A stretch of 64,000 nt of DNA from Ferrovaceae bacterium (GTDB lineage Bacteria; Pseudomonadota; Gammaproteobacteria; Burkholderiales; Ferrovaceae). Where the stretch lies: positions 62,001 through 126,000 of the forward strand of contig DAIDLC010000002.1 of assembly GCA_027449685.1 (NCBI GenBank), written 5' to 3'. This document shows positions 49,043 to 59,538 of this stretch, one piece after another (position 1 is the stretch's first letter; each line of letters begins with the position of its first letter). The position numbers were made by a program, and so were the translations under genes. The notes below the pieces were generated by a model. The model was not told the origin of the DNA and searched no databases. It saw only the letters and a program-made list of their open reading frames with translations.

Positions 49043-50002
49043 ATGCATATCGCATTTATTGTAGACCCCCTGACAACACTCAAACCCGGTAAAGATTCTT
49101 CTGTGGAAATGATGCGTGCGGCGCAACACCGTGGCCACCGCATCGCCATCATCGAGCCGCAGGGCTTATGGCTGAGTCAGGGTCAAGTCCTGGCAACCTA
49201 TCAAAGCCTTACCTGGCAAGACCCAGGCGCTCACCCTGTCTGGTACCGGATCACCGGGTCGGGGGTGAATCCCCTGCAGGAGTTCGACGCTGTAATGATG
49301 CGCAAGGACCCTCCTTTCGACATGGAGTATGTTGTAAGCACTTACTTGCTGGAAATCGCTGAATCGAAAGGCGCCAAAGTTTTCAACCGTGCCCGTGCCC
49401 TGAGGGATTTCAACGAAAAACTGGCTACCGTACGATTTCCCGACCTGACCCCGCCCCTTCTGGTTTCTCGTCGCTATGCCCCGCTGCTGGATTTTATTCA
49501 GGCGCAACAGGATGTCATCCTGAAGCCTCTGGACGGCATGGGGGGCAGCGAAATTTTTCGGGTTCATGAACGCGACCCCAATCTGTCCGTTATTCTCGAA
49601 ACGCTGACCCGACATCAACAACGTACCATCATGGCCCAGCGGTACCTGCCTGCCATCGCTCAAGGAGACAAACGGGTACTTCTGGTGGATGGAGAGCCCA
49701 TGCCCTGGTGTCTGGCCCGCTTACCTGCTCCGGGAGAAACCCGCGGCAACCTTGCGGCAGGAGGCACGGGGCGTGCGCAGCCTCTATCTGCCAGAGATTT
49801 GGAAATCGCTCACCGCGTGGGACCTGTTTTGCGGGAAGCCGGCTTGCTACTGGTCGGTCTGGATATCATCGGCGATCATCTGACCGAAATCAATGTGACC
49901 AGCCCCACTTGCATGCGGGAAATTCGGGATCAGGCTGGTTGGGATATTGCCGAACAAGTAATCATTGCCGTAGAACGACAAGTGCCCCGCTCTCAGGAAT
50001 GA
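49043..50002 (+). CDS. gshB: Glutathione synthetase
   Basis: A 319-residue ATP-grasp ligase joining glycine to gamma-glutamylcysteine. DPLTTLKPGKDSS at the N-terminus, MRKDPPFDMEYVVSTYLLE, the ATP-binding VILKPLDGMGGSEIFR and the C-terminal ITEINVTSPTCMREI-type segment (LTEINVTSPTC) match the E. coli type. It forms an operon with gshA. Confidence 0.96.
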   Translation: MHIAFIVDPLTTLKPGKDSSVEMMRAAQHRGHRIAIIEPQGLWLSQGQVLATYQSLTWQDPGAHPVWYRITGSGVNPLQEFDAVMMRKDPPFDMEYVVSTYLLEIAESKGAKVFNRARALRDFNEKLATVRFPDLTPPLLVSRRYAPLLDFIQAQQDVILKPLDGMGGSEIFRVHERDPNLSVILETLTRHQQRTIMAQRYLPAIAQGDKRVLLVDGEPMPWCLARLPAPGETRGNLAAGGTGRAQPLSARDLEIAHRVGPVLREAGLLLVGLDIIGDHLTEINVTSPTCMREIRDQAGWDIAEQVIIAVERQVPRSQE

Positions 50003-50044
50003 CCCCAACCGTTCAGGTGACACCGACGCCCAGCTTTAGGCCTG

Positions 50045-50065
50045 GCACGCCTAGGATGGGCGTGC
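50045..50065 (+). terminator. Possible terminator after gshB
   Basis: GCACGCC (50045-50051) pairs with GGCGTGC (50059-50065) around a 7-base loop, followed by TTGTAA. It overlaps the ddl stop codon. The T-run is weak. Confidence 0.35.
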
Positions 50066-51130
50066 TTGTAACGCCAGTCGACAAAGACGATCGATCAGGG
50101 ATTCAAAAGACATTCCCTGGGCCAAAGCCGCCTGAGGAAGCAGGCTCATGGCCGTCAAACCGGGCAAGGTATTGATTTCCAGGCACCAGAATTGCCCGGA
50201 GGCATCCATCCGAAAATCGGCCCGGCTATAGCCAGAGAGTTTGAGCGCCTGATGGGCCTCAAGTGCTAGGGTTTGAATCTGTTGCGTCTGCTTGAAGGTC
50301 AGCGCTGCGGGAAAGACCTCGCGGGCACCCCCAGGTTGGTATTTTGCAGCGTAGTCGAAGATCTCGCCCTGCTGCAGAATGATCTCGCCCACGCTCAAGG
50401 CCTCCACGCTCGGCATTGCAGCCATTGACCCCTGAATAGAGGATATCCCCTCTTGAAACACTGGAACCTCCAGTACCGGGCAAGTCAGCTCACGCCCGGG
50501 AATGAATTGTTCCACCATCACTTCATCATCGTATTCCCGCGCCAGTGCCAGGGCCGCTGATAAATCTTCCGGACGGCGCACAACGCTCAAACCCACGGTA
50601 GATCCCTGCTTGCTGGGTTTGACGACTACTGGCCAACCCAACTGTTGCGTCACCTGTTGCGTGCTCACTGGAGCCATGAGCCAGTTTGGCGTTGGTACAT
50701 GCGCCAGGCGCAACAGGCGCTTGGTCATGTCTTTGTCCATGGCCAGGGCGCTCCCAAGCACGCCGCTCCCTGTATAAGGAATTCCTGTCAGATCAAGTAG
50801 TGCCTGGATCCTGCCGTCTTCGCCCAGCCCGCCATGCAACGCAAGAAACCACAAATCCACCGACTGACGCCGGGCTGAAGCAAGAAAATGCAGGGGATTC
50901 CCTGAAGGCTTCCCAGCGGCCGTCAGCGCTGGGGGCAAGGCGCTGACCCCGGGTGCAAACAGAGCCTGTTCCTGCTCCTGGTCCAGCCAGTCCTGGGCAA
51001 TGTCCACCGCCCAGACCTGATGTCCAAGCGCCCGCAAGGCACGCACCACCTGTCGCCCCGAGGCCAGCGACACGTCTCGTTCAGCGCTGGTTCCACCCAG
51101 CAATACGGCTACGCGCCAGGAGTCTGTCAT
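50051..51130 (-). CDS. ddl: D-alanine-D-alanine ligase
   Basis: A 359-residue ATP-grasp enzyme making the D-Ala-D-Ala end of the peptidoglycan pentapeptide. [34 protein letters not shown], the ATP-binding [14 protein letters not shown] and the late [10 protein letters not shown] are present. At 359 residues it is the longer DdlA-like form rather than the mur-cluster DdlB of about 305. It is coupled to hemC by a four-base overlap. Confidence 0.94.
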   Translation of the reverse strand: MTDSWRVAVLLGGTSAERDVSLASGRQVVRALRALGHQVWAVDIAQDWLDQEQEQALFAPGVSALPPALTAAGKPSGNPLHFLASARRQSVDLWFLALHGGLGEDGRIQALLDLTGIPYTGSGVLGSALAMDKDMTKRLLRLAHVPTPNWLMAPVSTQQVTQQLGWPVVVKPSKQGSTVGLSVVRRPEDLSAALALAREYDDEVMVEQFIPGRELTCPVLEVPVFQEGISSIQGSMAAMPSVEALSVGEIILQQGEIFDYAAKYQPGGAREVFPAALTFKQTQQIQTLALEAHQALKLSGYSRADFRMDASGQFWCLEINTLPGLTAMSLLPQAALAQGMSFESLIDRLCRLALQARPS

Positions 51131-52062
51131 GTGGCGCTGCGGCAGGCGTCCAAAATGGCACGCGCGCCCTGGTCCAGTAACTGGCCGGCGACCTTTGCTC
51201 CCAAAGCCTCGGGATCGTTAACCGATCCGCTAGCTTGGGCACGGAGCAGTTCGCTCCCGTCCGGCCGGCCCACGAAGGCCTTGAGAGAGAGTATCTGCCC
51301 TTCCGCCACAGCGTGTGCCCCCAAAGGGACGTCACAACTACCCGCCAAACGGACGGAAACTGCGCGTTCTGCCAGCACACAGGCCTCCGTAATCGGATGA
51401 CGTAAGGGAGCCAGCCAGCTGGCCATTTGAGGATGTTCCGTGGGGTATTCCAGGCCCAATGCCCCTTGCCCTACGGCGGGAATGCTATCTTCCAACGACA
51501 GCAGAGATCGGATGCGCTGCGCCAGATCCAGTCGTCGCAAACCGGCGGCCGCCAGAATGATGGCCTGATATTCGCCCTGATCCAGTTTGCGCAGACGGGT
51601 ATCCAGATTACCCCTTAAAGGCCGGATCACAAGATGGGGAAAGCGGGCCCGCAACTGACATTCCCGCCGCAAGCTGGACGTCCCCACAATCGATCCTGAG
51701 GGTAGTTCCTCCAAGCTGACATACTCATTGGAGACAAAAGCATCCCGCGCATCCTCCCGATTACCCGCCACACACAGCGTAAATCCCTGGGGCAGAATCA
51801 TGGGAACATCTTTCATGGAATGCACCGCCAGTTGAGCACGCCCCTGCTCCATGGCTACCTCCAGCTCTTTGACGAAGAGCCCCTTGCCACCCACCGCAGC
51901 CAGGGTGCGATCTAAAATCTGATCGCCCAAGGTTGTCATTCCCAGTAGTTCGATGTGCGCATCGGGATATAATCCTGTTAACTGATCCCGGACATGGTGA
52001 GCTTGCCAGAGGGCAAGGCGACTTTCACGGGTGGCGATGATAATCTTTGGAGCAGAGGACAT
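51127..52062 (-). CDS. hemC: Porphobilinogen deaminase (hydroxymethylbilane synthase)
   Basis: A 311-residue enzyme of tetrapyrrole synthesis. [13 protein letters not shown] at the start, [28 protein letters not shown] and the dipyrromethane-cofactor Cys in [11 protein letters not shown] are conserved. The ATG at 52062 gives near the E. coli length of 313; a GTG at 52113 would add 17 low-complexity residues. It is divergent from ppc, and hemD-hemX-hemY lie beyond ppc. Confidence 0.95.
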   Translation of the reverse strand: MSSAPKIIIATRESRLALWQAHHVRDQLTGLYPDAHIELLGMTTLGDQILDRTLAAVGGKGLFVKELEVAMEQGRAQLAVHSMKDVPMILPQGFTLCVAGNREDARDAFVSNEYVSLEELPSGSIVGTSSLRRECQLRARFPHLVIRPLRGNLDTRLRKLDQGEYQAIILAAAGLRRLDLAQRIRSLLSLEDSIPAVGQGALGLEYPTEHPQMASWLAPLRHPITEACVLAERAVSVRLAGSCDVPLGAHAVAEGQILSLKAFVGRPDGSELLRAQASGSVNDPEALGAKVAGQLLDQGARAILDACRSAT

Positions 52063-52140
52063 GTTATTGGAAGCGCTTGTGGAAGTGTTATTCGAAAAGG
52101 GGGAGTTTAGCACGAAGCCCCTTTTCCTCCGGAGAACTCC

Positions 52141-54900
52141 ATGACCCCCGCCACCGGCGACAAGGATTTGCCCCTGCGGGAAGATATTCGATTTCTAGGG
52201 CGCTTGTTGGGAGACACCTTGCGCGCGCAAGAGGGAGAAGAAATCTACCAGTTGATCGAAGGCATCCGCCAAACCGCCATTCGCTACCGTCGCCAGGAAG
52301 CCTCTTCTGCCCGCGCCCTGCTGGAACAATGCCTGGACGGCCTGAGTGCTCAACACACCATTGCCGTGGTTCGTGCTTTCAGCTATTTCTCGCATTTGTG
52401 CAATATCGCCGAAGACTTACACCATAATCGACGGCGTATCGTGTATTCCCAAGCGGGCGCTCCTCCCCGGGAAGGCAGCGTGGCGTTGGCCTTGCAGCGC
52501 ATCAAACGGGCCGGCATATCGGCGGCCACCCTCAAGGATTTTTTTTCACGCGCACTGGTTTCTCCGGTGCTCACCGCCCATCCCACAGAAGTGCAACGCA
52601 AAAGTGTACTGGACTGTCATCTGGTCATCGCCAAACGCCTGGAAGAACGAACGCGCGTCACGCTGACTCCCGAAGAACAGGAAGCCAACGAAGCCTCCTT
52701 GCGTCGCGCCATTCTCACTCTCTGGCAAACCAACGAACTGCGCACCATCAAGTTGAGGGTGCATGATGAAATCGAAAATGGCCTGTCTTACTACCGCTAC
52801 ACTTTTTTGCGCGAAGTGCCGCGACTGGAAATCCTCATGGCCGATGCCTTGGCTGCTGACCCCGATTACGCCGAAGTGGCTCAAACGCTTCCTTCCTTTT
52901 TACGCATGGGAAGCTGGATTGGCGGAGACCGGGACGGCAACCCCTTCGTAACTGCCGATGTCACCGCCCATGCGGTCAAGCGCCACAGTGCTGTGGCTTT
53001 TGAATTTTATCTGGAACAGTTATGTGCATTGCGCGGTGAACTTTCCCTGTCTTCCCGTTTGGTGGATGTATCCCATGCACTGCGCCAGTTGGCGGACAAG
53101 GCCCACGAAGCCGCCGATAGCCGGGTTGAAGAACCCTATCGGCGCGCCCTGACCCATATTCATGCCCGCCTGTCCCAAACCGCACACCATTTAAGGCAGG
53201 ATGCCAGCCCCCCACCGCCTGGTAGTGCGGCCCCCTATGCTTCGGTGCCCGATTTCATGGCGGATCTGGATATCCTGCGTGACTCGCTGCAGCAACACGG
53301 CTCCGGTCTGCTGGCTGGCGGAAGATTGCGGATGCTACGTCGCGCCGTCTCGTCCTTTGGCTTTCATCTCGCACCGTTGGACTTGCGTCAACATTCCGAA
53401 TTCCACGAACGCTGTGTTGCCGAACTTCTGGAACAATCCGGCACTGGAATTCACTACAGCACACTCAACGAAGAACAGCGTATTGCCCTGCTGATTCAGG
53501 AATTGAGTAGCCCACGCCTGCTGCGCACCCCCTTTGCACACTATAGCGAAGCAGTACAGAAGGAACTGGACACCTTCCAGATTACCGCCCAATTGCAGCA
53601 ACGTTTTGGCGCCCAGGCACTACCCAACTATATCATCTCGAAAACCGACAGTATCAGCGATTTGCTGGAGGTCGTGCTGCTCCTGAAGGAAGTAGGCCTG
53701 ATGCAGCCAGGACCCTTGCCCCTACTGCACATGAATGTCATTCCCCTGTTTGAAACCATCGGGGATTTGCGTGGCTGTGGTGCCATCATGGATGGCCTGT
53801 TCTCCCTGCCGCTTTATCGTCAACTGCTTGCCAGCCGTAACCACACGCAGGAAGTCATGCTGGGATATTCGGACAGTAACAAGGACGGGGGGTTTCTGAC
53901 CGCCAATTGGGAGCTGTACAAAGCAGAAAAGGCGCTGGTTCAGGTATTTGCCACCCATGGTATCGAGCTGCGTTTGTTTCATGGACGGGGTGGATCGGTG
54001 GGGCGGGGTGGCGGGCCCAGTTATTACGGCATCCTGGCCCAACCCGCTGGCAGCGTCAACGCCCAAATTCGCCTCACGGAGCAGGGCGAGGTCATTGCCA
54101 GCAAATATTCCGACCCTGGCATCGGGCGCCGCAACCTGGAAACCATCGTGGCCGCCACACTCGAGGCAACCCTGCTGGATCGCGATCAGGAGTTGACGGA
54201 TCGGGAACGCTTTTATGGCATCATGGAGGAAATGTCCGGGTACTCCTTAGAGCGCTATCGGCAATTGGTGTATGAGAATCCCGACTTCAATCGTTTCTTT
54301 CGGGAAGCCACACCCGTGAGCGAAATCTCCGAGCTCAATATCGGTAGCCGCCCGGCGTCGCGCAAAAAGTCCCAGCGGATCGAAGACTTGCGCGCTATCC
54401 CCTGGGTGTTCAGCTGGGGTCAGTCGCGCATCATCATTCCCGGTTGGTATGGCTTTGGCACGGCTGTGTCACGCTTCTGCGCCAGTCACCCGGAAGGCCT
54501 TTCGCAGCTACAGCACATGCATCAAACCTGGCCCTTTTTGCAATCGCTGTTATCCAACATGGACATGGTTCTGGCCAAAACCGACCTGGGCATTGCTGCC
54601 CGCTACGCCGCTCTGGTCACGGATGATGCCGTGCGCGATCACGTTTTTTCCCGCATCGAAGAGGAATTCTCTCTCACCGTCAAAGCACTTCTGGATATCA
54701 CCCAGCAAAAAGATTTTCTGGAGTCCAACCCCACTTTGGCGCGCAGCATTCGCGAACGCAGACCTTATCTGGACCCCCTGAACCACCTGCAGGTGGATCT
54801 TCTGCGCTCTTTCAGGTCCGGGCGCACAGAAGAATCCATCAAGCGGGCTATCTATCTGACCATCAATGGTGTTGCGGCGGGTTTGCGCAATAGTGGCTAA
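52141..54900 (+). CDS. ppc: Phosphoenolpyruvate carboxylase
   Basis: A 919-residue enzyme adding bicarbonate to PEP to form oxaloacetate, an anaplerotic step. [13 protein letters not shown] contains the catalytic His147; [27 protein letters not shown] and the C-terminal NG residues are typical. GGAG lies nine bases before the ATG. hemD starts 20 bases after its stop. Confidence 0.97.
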   Translation: MTPATGDKDLPLREDIRFLGRLLGDTLRAQEGEEIYQLIEGIRQTAIRYRRQEASSARALLEQCLDGLSAQHTIAVVRAFSYFSHLCNIAEDLHHNRRRIVYSQAGAPPREGSVALALQRIKRAGISAATLKDFFSRALVSPVLTAHPTEVQRKSVLDCHLVIAKRLEERTRVTLTPEEQEANEASLRRAILTLWQTNELRTIKLRVHDEIENGLSYYRYTFLREVPRLEILMADALAADPDYAEVAQTLPSFLRMGSWIGGDRDGNPFVTADVTAHAVKRHSAVAFEFYLEQLCALRGELSLSSRLVDVSHALRQLADKAHEAADSRVEEPYRRALTHIHARLSQTAHHLRQDASPPPPGSAAPYASVPDFMADLDILRDSLQQHGSGLLAGGRLRMLRRAVSSFGFHLAPLDLRQHSEFHERCVAELLEQSGTGIHYSTLNEEQRIALLIQELSSPRLLRTPFAHYSEAVQKELDTFQITAQLQQRFGAQALPNYIISKTDSISDLLEVVLLLKEVGLMQPGPLPLLHMNVIPLFETIGDLRGCGAIMDGLFSLPLYRQLLASRNHTQEVMLGYSDSNKDGGFLTANWELYKAEKALVQVFATHGIELRLFHGRGGSVGRGGGPSYYGILAQPAGSVNAQIRLTEQGEVIASKYSDPGIGRRNLETIVAATLEATLLDRDQELTDRERFYGIMEEMSGYSLERYRQLVYENPDFNRFFREATPVSEISELNIGSRPASRKKSQRIEDLRAIPWVFSWGQSRIIIPGWYGFGTAVSRFCASHPEGLSQLQHMHQTWPFLQSLLSNMDMVLAKTDLGIAARYAALVTDDAVRDHVFSRIEEEFSLTVKALLDITQQKDFLESNPTLARSIRERRPYLDPLNHLQVDLLRSFRSGRTEESIKRAIYLTINGVAAGLRNSG

Positions 54901-54920
54901 CCCCATACCCCGACGATCGC

Positions 54921-55712
54921 ATGCCCCCGGAACCCTCTACCCACCCCTCCAACCCCGTGGTGCTGACCTCGCTTCCAGCCCTGCTCCTCACACGTCCAGC
55001 AGAACTCAGCACACCGCTGGCCAAAAGGATTCAGACCATGGGGGGCAGGGTCTGGGTCTATCCCACGCTGGAGATCGCTCCACTGCCCCTTCCCGATGCT
55101 GTGGTTTGCTCCACGCTGGCGCACAGCCATTACTGGATTTTCATTAGTGCCAATGCCGTCTTACATGGCTGGCCCTTGGTTGCCCCTCATGTGCGGAGCA
55201 ATACGCAATTGGCCGCTGTGGGTCGAGCCACCGCCTTGCGGTTACAACACTGCAGCAAACGTCCAGTCCTATTTCCCGACACCGGCTCGGACAGCGAGGC
55301 TCTGCTGGCATTGCCGGAATTGTCGAATCTCTGCCGACAAAAGATCGTCATCCTCCGCGGCCGGGGAGGGCGGGAATGGTTAAAAACCGTACTGGAATCC
55401 CGCCAAGCTGAAGTACACTATCTGGAATGCTACGCGCGTATCCGTCCACTTGCCAATCTGCCCCTGCTGGATCAAGCATTGACGGGGCCTTTGGCGGTCA
55501 GCATTCAAAGCGCCGAGGCCCTGGAAAACCTGTGGCACATGGCCGGAGCCGAACGACAGGAGTGTCTGCGACAACAATGGTTCATCGTCTCACACCCTCG
55601 GGTCGCACAGGCCGCCATGAAATATGGCATTCACCAGATCCAGATCACCGACCCTGGTGATGAGTCTCTGCTGGAATGCTGGATGCGTTTGCCGCACTCA
55701 AGGAATCATTGA
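54921..55712 (+). CDS. hemD: Uroporphyrinogen-III synthase
   Basis: A 263-residue HemD that cyclises hydroxymethylbilane with ring-D inversion. Sequence conservation in this family is low; supporting segments are LLTRPAELSTPLAKRIQTMGG, WIFISANAVLHG, ILRGRGGREWLKTVL and YARI. Position before hemX and hemY confirms it. Confidence 0.93.
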   Translation: MPPEPSTHPSNPVVLTSLPALLLTRPAELSTPLAKRIQTMGGRVWVYPTLEIAPLPLPDAVVCSTLAHSHYWIFISANAVLHGWPLVAPHVRSNTQLAAVGRATALRLQHCSKRPVLFPDTGSDSEALLALPELSNLCRQKIVILRGRGGREWLKTVLESRQAEVHYLECYARIRPLANLPLLDQALTGPLAVSIQSAEALENLWHMAGAERQECLRQQWFIVSHPRVAQAAMKYGIHQIQITDPGDESLLECWMRLPHSRNH

Positions 55713-55721
55713 CGAGCAACC

Positions 55722-56762
55722 ATGAACGACACGGCTTCTCCACCCACCCCACGCAAAGGCTTGACGGCCTTGCTCGATCCCCTTGGCGGACGGACCACAA
55801 CGGTGCTCGCCCTGCTGGCACTTTGCCTGGTCTCCTTGCAATGGCTGGATGCCCGCTCAACGCTCACCCAAATTCGCCTGGACTTGAGTCGACGCTTGGG
55901 AGAAGCGGATGCCATCGTCAAGCAAAACCAGAATCTGGCCCAGCAGACCACAGAAAAATTGCGGGAACTGGAACCGCGCCTGAGCACTCTGGAAGCGCGT
56001 GTGGCCGATTCCCAAAATCAGCAGGTCGCCTTGGATGCCCTGTATCAGGAGCTTTCGCGCAATCGGGACGACTGGATTCTGGCAGAGGTGGAGCAATTGG
56101 TGGTGATCGCCAATCAGCAACTGGAGCTGACCGGCAACGTGCAATCCGCCCTATCCGCCTTGCAGGCGGCAGATCTGCGTTTGCAGAAAATCAACAAACC
56201 CTTGCTGATGCATTTGCGCCAAGTACTCAATCAGGATATCGATCGTCTGCGCGCCCTACCCTACGTAGACACCACCGGTATCAGCATTCGTCTGGATGCT
56301 GTGGCCAACAGCGTCAATTCCTTGCCTCTGGCCTCGGACACGCGCCCCCAAAAGACCGGAGAAGATGCCGTGCCTGGTGTTCAACCTCCCCTGATGCAAC
56401 GCATTGCCCATGATCTGGCCATGGAGCTGGGCAAGGCTGTTCAGATCCGCCGCATGGATACTCCGGAACTGCCTCTGCTCACACCAGATCAGGCTTTTTT
56501 TCTGCGTGAAAATCTCAAATTACGCCTCATGTCCGCGCGTCTGGGTGCCTTGTCGCGCAATCAGACCAGTTACAAGTCGGATCTGATCGCTTCGACAGCA
56601 TGGCTAAACCGCTATTTCGATCGCACGGATAAATCGGTACAAACGGCTCTTGCCACCTTGTCTCAATTGACGAACATCACGGTCAACGCCTCTCTTCCTG
56701 ATGCCAGCGCCACTCTCAATGCGGTGCGCTTGGCCCGCGCACCGCACGGAACGAATCGCTGA
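55722..56762 (+). CDS. hemX: HemX-family membrane protein
   Basis: A 346-residue protein with one N-terminal membrane segment (TTTVLALLALCLVSLQWL), a coiled coil at about 50-110, and the HemX domain containing ILAEVEQLVVIANQQLELTGNVQSAL (family stretch). Despite older annotation as a methyltransferase, no catalytic motif is visible; the role in haem biosynthesis is unclear. It overlaps hemY by one base (TGATG). Confidence 0.92.
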   Translation: MNDTASPPTPRKGLTALLDPLGGRTTTVLALLALCLVSLQWLDARSTLTQIRLDLSRRLGEADAIVKQNQNLAQQTTEKLRELEPRLSTLEARVADSQNQQVALDALYQELSRNRDDWILAEVEQLVVIANQQLELTGNVQSALSALQAADLRLQKINKPLLMHLRQVLNQDIDRLRALPYVDTTGISIRLDAVANSVNSLPLASDTRPQKTGEDAVPGVQPPLMQRIAHDLAMELGKAVQIRRMDTPELPLLTPDQAFFLRENLKLRLMSARLGALSRNQTSYKSDLIASTAWLNRYFDRTDKSVQTALATLSQLTNITVNASLPDASATLNAVRLARAPHGTNR

Positions 56763-57943
56763 TGAAAAGCCTGCTGTGGTTTTTGACGCTGTCCATTTTG
56801 GCCACCGGTATCGCTTTATCGGTGGGGTTCAACACAGGATACGTGCTCATTGTCGTCGCCCCCTGGCGCATAGAGATCTCCCTGGCGGTTTTCGTCATTG
56901 GCCTGGTTCTGGTCATGCTGGCGTTATATGGTTTTTCGCGTCTGATCTATACCACCGTCAATCTCCCCAGCCGCATCCAGGCCTATCGCCTGCGCCGTAC
57001 ACGCAATCGTGCCCGCAGTGCCCTGTATCAAGGCTTGACCGCCTACTTCGAAGGAAATTTTCGCAAAGCAGAGCGCCAAGCCGAAATTGCCCTGCAAGCC
57101 AACGAATCTCCCGCGCTTTGTGCCGTAGTTGCTGCCCGTTCGGCCCACGAACAACGTCTCTTCGAGGTCCGTGATCGCTATCTGGATCGCTTGAACCATG
57201 TGGGCCCAGAAGCCCGGTTGATGCATATCAATACGCGCGCCGAGTTATTACTGGACGAAAAACGTCATGCCGAAGCACTGGACTTACTGCGCGAAGCCCA
57301 TCGCCTGGCCCCGAAACATGTTCGCGCCCACCAGTTGCTGCTGCGTGCACAGCTGGCACTTTCTGCCTGGAAACCGGCACTGGAAAGCGTGGATTTATTA
57401 GAACATTTGAATGGCCTGGATCCGGCGCAGGCGCTGCGTTATCGGCGTACGGCCTGGCAGCAACTCCTGCGACTCAATGCCCATCAAGGCGGCGAATTGA
57501 TGGCCGTATGGCGCTCCATCCCCAGTTCGGTGCGTCTGGATAATGCCCTGGCCCATAGCGCCGCAAGCCACATGATCCATCTGGGCTTGCACCAGGAAGC
57601 CCAGGCCATTCTGGAGCGCACCCTGGAAAAGAAATGGGATTCCTCTCTAGTGGCGCTTTATGGCGAATGCGAGGGGGAATCGCCCCTGTCACAAATCGAA
57701 AAGGCCGAGCGCTGGCTCCGTGACCATCCTGATAATGCCGTTTTACTCCTAACCCTGGCCAAGCTGTGCATGCGTCAATCCCTCTGGGGAAAGGCCCAAA
57801 GTTATCTCGATGCCAGCCTGTTCATCGAACCTTCCCGCGAGGGTTTGCAACTGAAACAGGATTTGTCCGAAAAAATGGGTCCTGGACGTAGCGCGCCCAC
57901 ACGGGCCATGCCCGACCCCGATCCCGAGTACGGAGCCGCCTAG
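56762..57943 (+). CDS. hemY: HemY-family TPR membrane protein
   Basis: A 393-residue protein with two N-terminal membrane segments (about 3-20 and 38-60), then TPR helices through the cytoplasmic or periplasmic part. The HemY_N region includes RLIYTTVNLPSRIQAYRLRR. It is the proteobacterial HemY, not the protoporphyrinogen oxidase of Bacillus with the same name. It ends the ppc-hemDXY string. Confidence 0.92.
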   Translation: MKSLLWFLTLSILATGIALSVGFNTGYVLIVVAPWRIEISLAVFVIGLVLVMLALYGFSRLIYTTVNLPSRIQAYRLRRTRNRARSALYQGLTAYFEGNFRKAERQAEIALQANESPALCAVVAARSAHEQRLFEVRDRYLDRLNHVGPEARLMHINTRAELLLDEKRHAEALDLLREAHRLAPKHVRAHQLLLRAQLALSAWKPALESVDLLEHLNGLDPAQALRYRRTAWQQLLRLNAHQGGELMAVWRSIPSSVRLDNALAHSAASHMIHLGLHQEAQAILERTLEKKWDSSLVALYGECEGESPLSQIEKAERWLRDHPDNAVLLLTLAKLCMRQSLWGKAQSYLDASLFIEPSREGLQLKQDLSEKMGPGRSAPTRAMPDPDPEYGAA

Positions 57944-57970
57944 GAAATGTCCCTCGTTGCGTGGGGAACA

Positions 57971-58000
57971 TTGCCTGCAAACCACCCAATGGGCTAGAAT
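57971..58000 (+). promoter_or_regulatory. Promoter of the tRNA-Arg gene
   Basis: TTGCCT (57971-57976) and TAGAAT (57995-58000) are separated by 18 bases and end 10 bases before the mature tRNA 5' end. Confidence 0.6.
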
Positions 58001-58009
58001 GGAAGGGTT

Positions 58010-58084
58010 CTGCCTGTGTTGAAACGGATATCATACGACCCTCCGAAGGTCGTGTTCCAGGTTCGATTCCTGGCGGGCAGGCCA
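58010..58084 (+). tRNA. tRNA-Arg, anticodon CCG
   Basis: The cloverleaf can be drawn. The acceptor stem is CTGCCTG with CGGGCAG (one G-U pair), discriminator G and encoded CCA at 58082-58084. The D arm has a loop containing GG. The anticodon stem CGACC/GGTCG bears loop CTCCGAA, anticodon CCG reading CGG. The T arm is CCAGG-TTCGATT-CCTGG. The D stem is weak, with TTGA against TCAT leaving the outer pair mismatched, and the first pair is C-G rather than G-C. Confidence 0.9.
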
Positions 58085-58242
58085 CTTTAGCCATAGCCTC
58101 GGTGGTTTTCCTTCATCCAATCATTGGTCAAGGATGCGCTTACACCATCCAGCGGTAACTTTCTGTTCACGACGCGTACTGTCTCCAGTCTCAATGCAAT
58201 AAAACTTCGATTCTCGCCCCGGTAAACTTCAAAGGAATCTCC

Positions 58243-58629
58243 ATGGAAGGAACAAAAAAACCCAAAGGTTCAGATAGCGAACGTAAAATCCTGGAACACG
58301 CCCATCGCGGTATGGAAATGCTGGCGGAGCACCGGCCCCGTCTCATGGGCAAACTGCAAGCCTTCATGGCAGAAACCATGAAGGAAGGGATTCTCACCCG
58401 CAAGGAAAAAGAACGCATTGCCCTGGGAATGGCGCTGACCCAGCAATGTCACTACTGTATCGGGTTGCACATACGCGCCTGCAAGGCCGCGGGAGTGACG
58501 GTGGACGAAATCATGGAAGTGTGCGCCCTGGGCATCATGATGGGGGGGGGCCCGGTTCTCACCCATATGGCTGAGGTAGAGCGCGCCTTGAACGAATTCT
58601 ATCTGGATGAGGACGGCAATCCCGTTTGA
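58243..58629 (+). CDS. Carboxymuconolactone decarboxylase/AhpD-like protein
   Basis: A 128-residue alpha-helical protein of the CMD family. The AhpD-type redox motif C69-H-Y-C72-x3-H76 is intact, so a peroxidase or disulfide-relay role is more likely than decarboxylation. GIMMGGGPVLTHMAEVERALNEF is the typical last part. AAGGA precedes the ATG by eight bases. The neighbour on the far side is on the opposite strand, so it appears to be a single-gene unit. Confidence 0.85.
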   Translation: MEGTKKPKGSDSERKILEHAHRGMEMLAEHRPRLMGKLQAFMAETMKEGILTRKEKERIALGMALTQQCHYCIGLHIRACKAAGVTVDEIMEVCALGIMMGGGPVLTHMAEVERALNEFYLDEDGNPV

Positions 58630-58637
58630 TGTGTCCT

Positions 58638-59381
58638 TTAGTACAACCGCTGCAAACCCAGGTAGTAGGAACCCTGGTTGGTGGCCGATACATTGGTCAA
58701 CCCTTGCCCCACAGAAAATAGCAGGGCGTAGTCCTGCGCAAACGCATAGTTTCCACCGAGATTAAACCCGGAAGCAGCCCCCTGGTGGGGTACACTGGCC
58801 GTCTGGACAAACCATTCCCCGCCCCATTGCCAGTGGGGCGACCACTGGTACAGTGTAACCCACCCCGCAGCCCACGCGTTTTGACGGGAGGCGCCAGGAT
58901 TGATCCAATACCCACCGCCTCCATAAAAGGTCCATCGGCCGCGCTGCGTTTGCACCCATAAAGGCAAATAGGTACTGGATGCGCCTGTCCCCTGAAAACG
59001 CAGGTCATTGCCCGAGGAAAGTTCGTACAAGGGGTAAACGGCCACCATCCAGTCCGCAGGCTCATAGGCGTCGGGCGTCAGCCGGTACTTGATTCCAAGC
59101 TCCGTATTCCCTCTGGCATATCCCTGTTGCACGGGTGATGCGTGATAGCCCATTTGGGGCATCAGGTGCAATTGCACGCCGGGTTGAATGCCCTCATTGA
59201 TATCCACTTGTGGCAGATAAGCTAGAGTGTCGGACCGGGAACGGGTCCCGGTCAGAGCAGTATTCACTTCCCAATGACCATACTCCACGGGTTCAGGGTC
59301 ATCGGTAAGAAAAGGAGGGCCCGCTCGTGCTGCCAGGGCTGGCAACAGAAAGGTCAGATAAACGATCCGCCAAAGCTTCAA
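58638..59381 (-). CDS. Outer-membrane beta-barrel-like protein of unknown function
   Basis: A 247-residue exported protein. A signal peptide ends near ALAARA, followed at once by GPPFLTDDPEPVEYGHWEVN, a recurrent N-terminus of putative outer-membrane transporters. Alternating aromatic strands follow, ending in a terminal aromatic residue (LQRLY). I recognise the family but know of no function. It lies downstream of the TonB-dependent receptor on the same strand, beyond a hairpin. Confidence 0.75.
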   Translation of the reverse strand: MKLWRIVYLTFLLPALAARAGPPFLTDDPEPVEYGHWEVNTALTGTRSRSDTLAYLPQVDINEGIQPGVQLHLMPQMGYHASPVQQGYARGNTELGIKYRLTPDAYEPADWMVAVYPLYELSSGNDLRFQGTGASSTYLPLWVQTQRGRWTFYGGGGYWINPGASRQNAWAAGWVTLYQWSPHWQWGGEWFVQTASVPHQGAASGFNLGGNYAFAQDYALLFSVGQGLTNVSATNQGSYYLGLQRLY

Positions 59382-59481
59382 TGGGTATTATCCATCGTAC
59401 CGAAGAAGATCATTCCACACCCTTATCATCGTATTGGCTCAAAGGGAAGCCTGACGCAACATCAGAGCGCCAGAAAGGATA

Positions 59482-59518
59482 CAGGCACTGGCGACGAAGT
59501 GCTGCTCGCCAGTGCCTG
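59482..59518 (-). terminator. Hairpin after the TonB-dependent receptor
   Basis: A 13-bp perfect stem (CAGGCACTGGCGA at 59482-59494, TCGCCAGTGCCTG at 59506-59518) with an 11-base loop lies 20 bases past the receptor stop. The following minus-strand sequence has only scattered T residues, so it could also be a 3'-protecting structure. Confidence 0.55.
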
Positions 59519-59538
59519 CAAAACCCTGTGGGAAAGGG

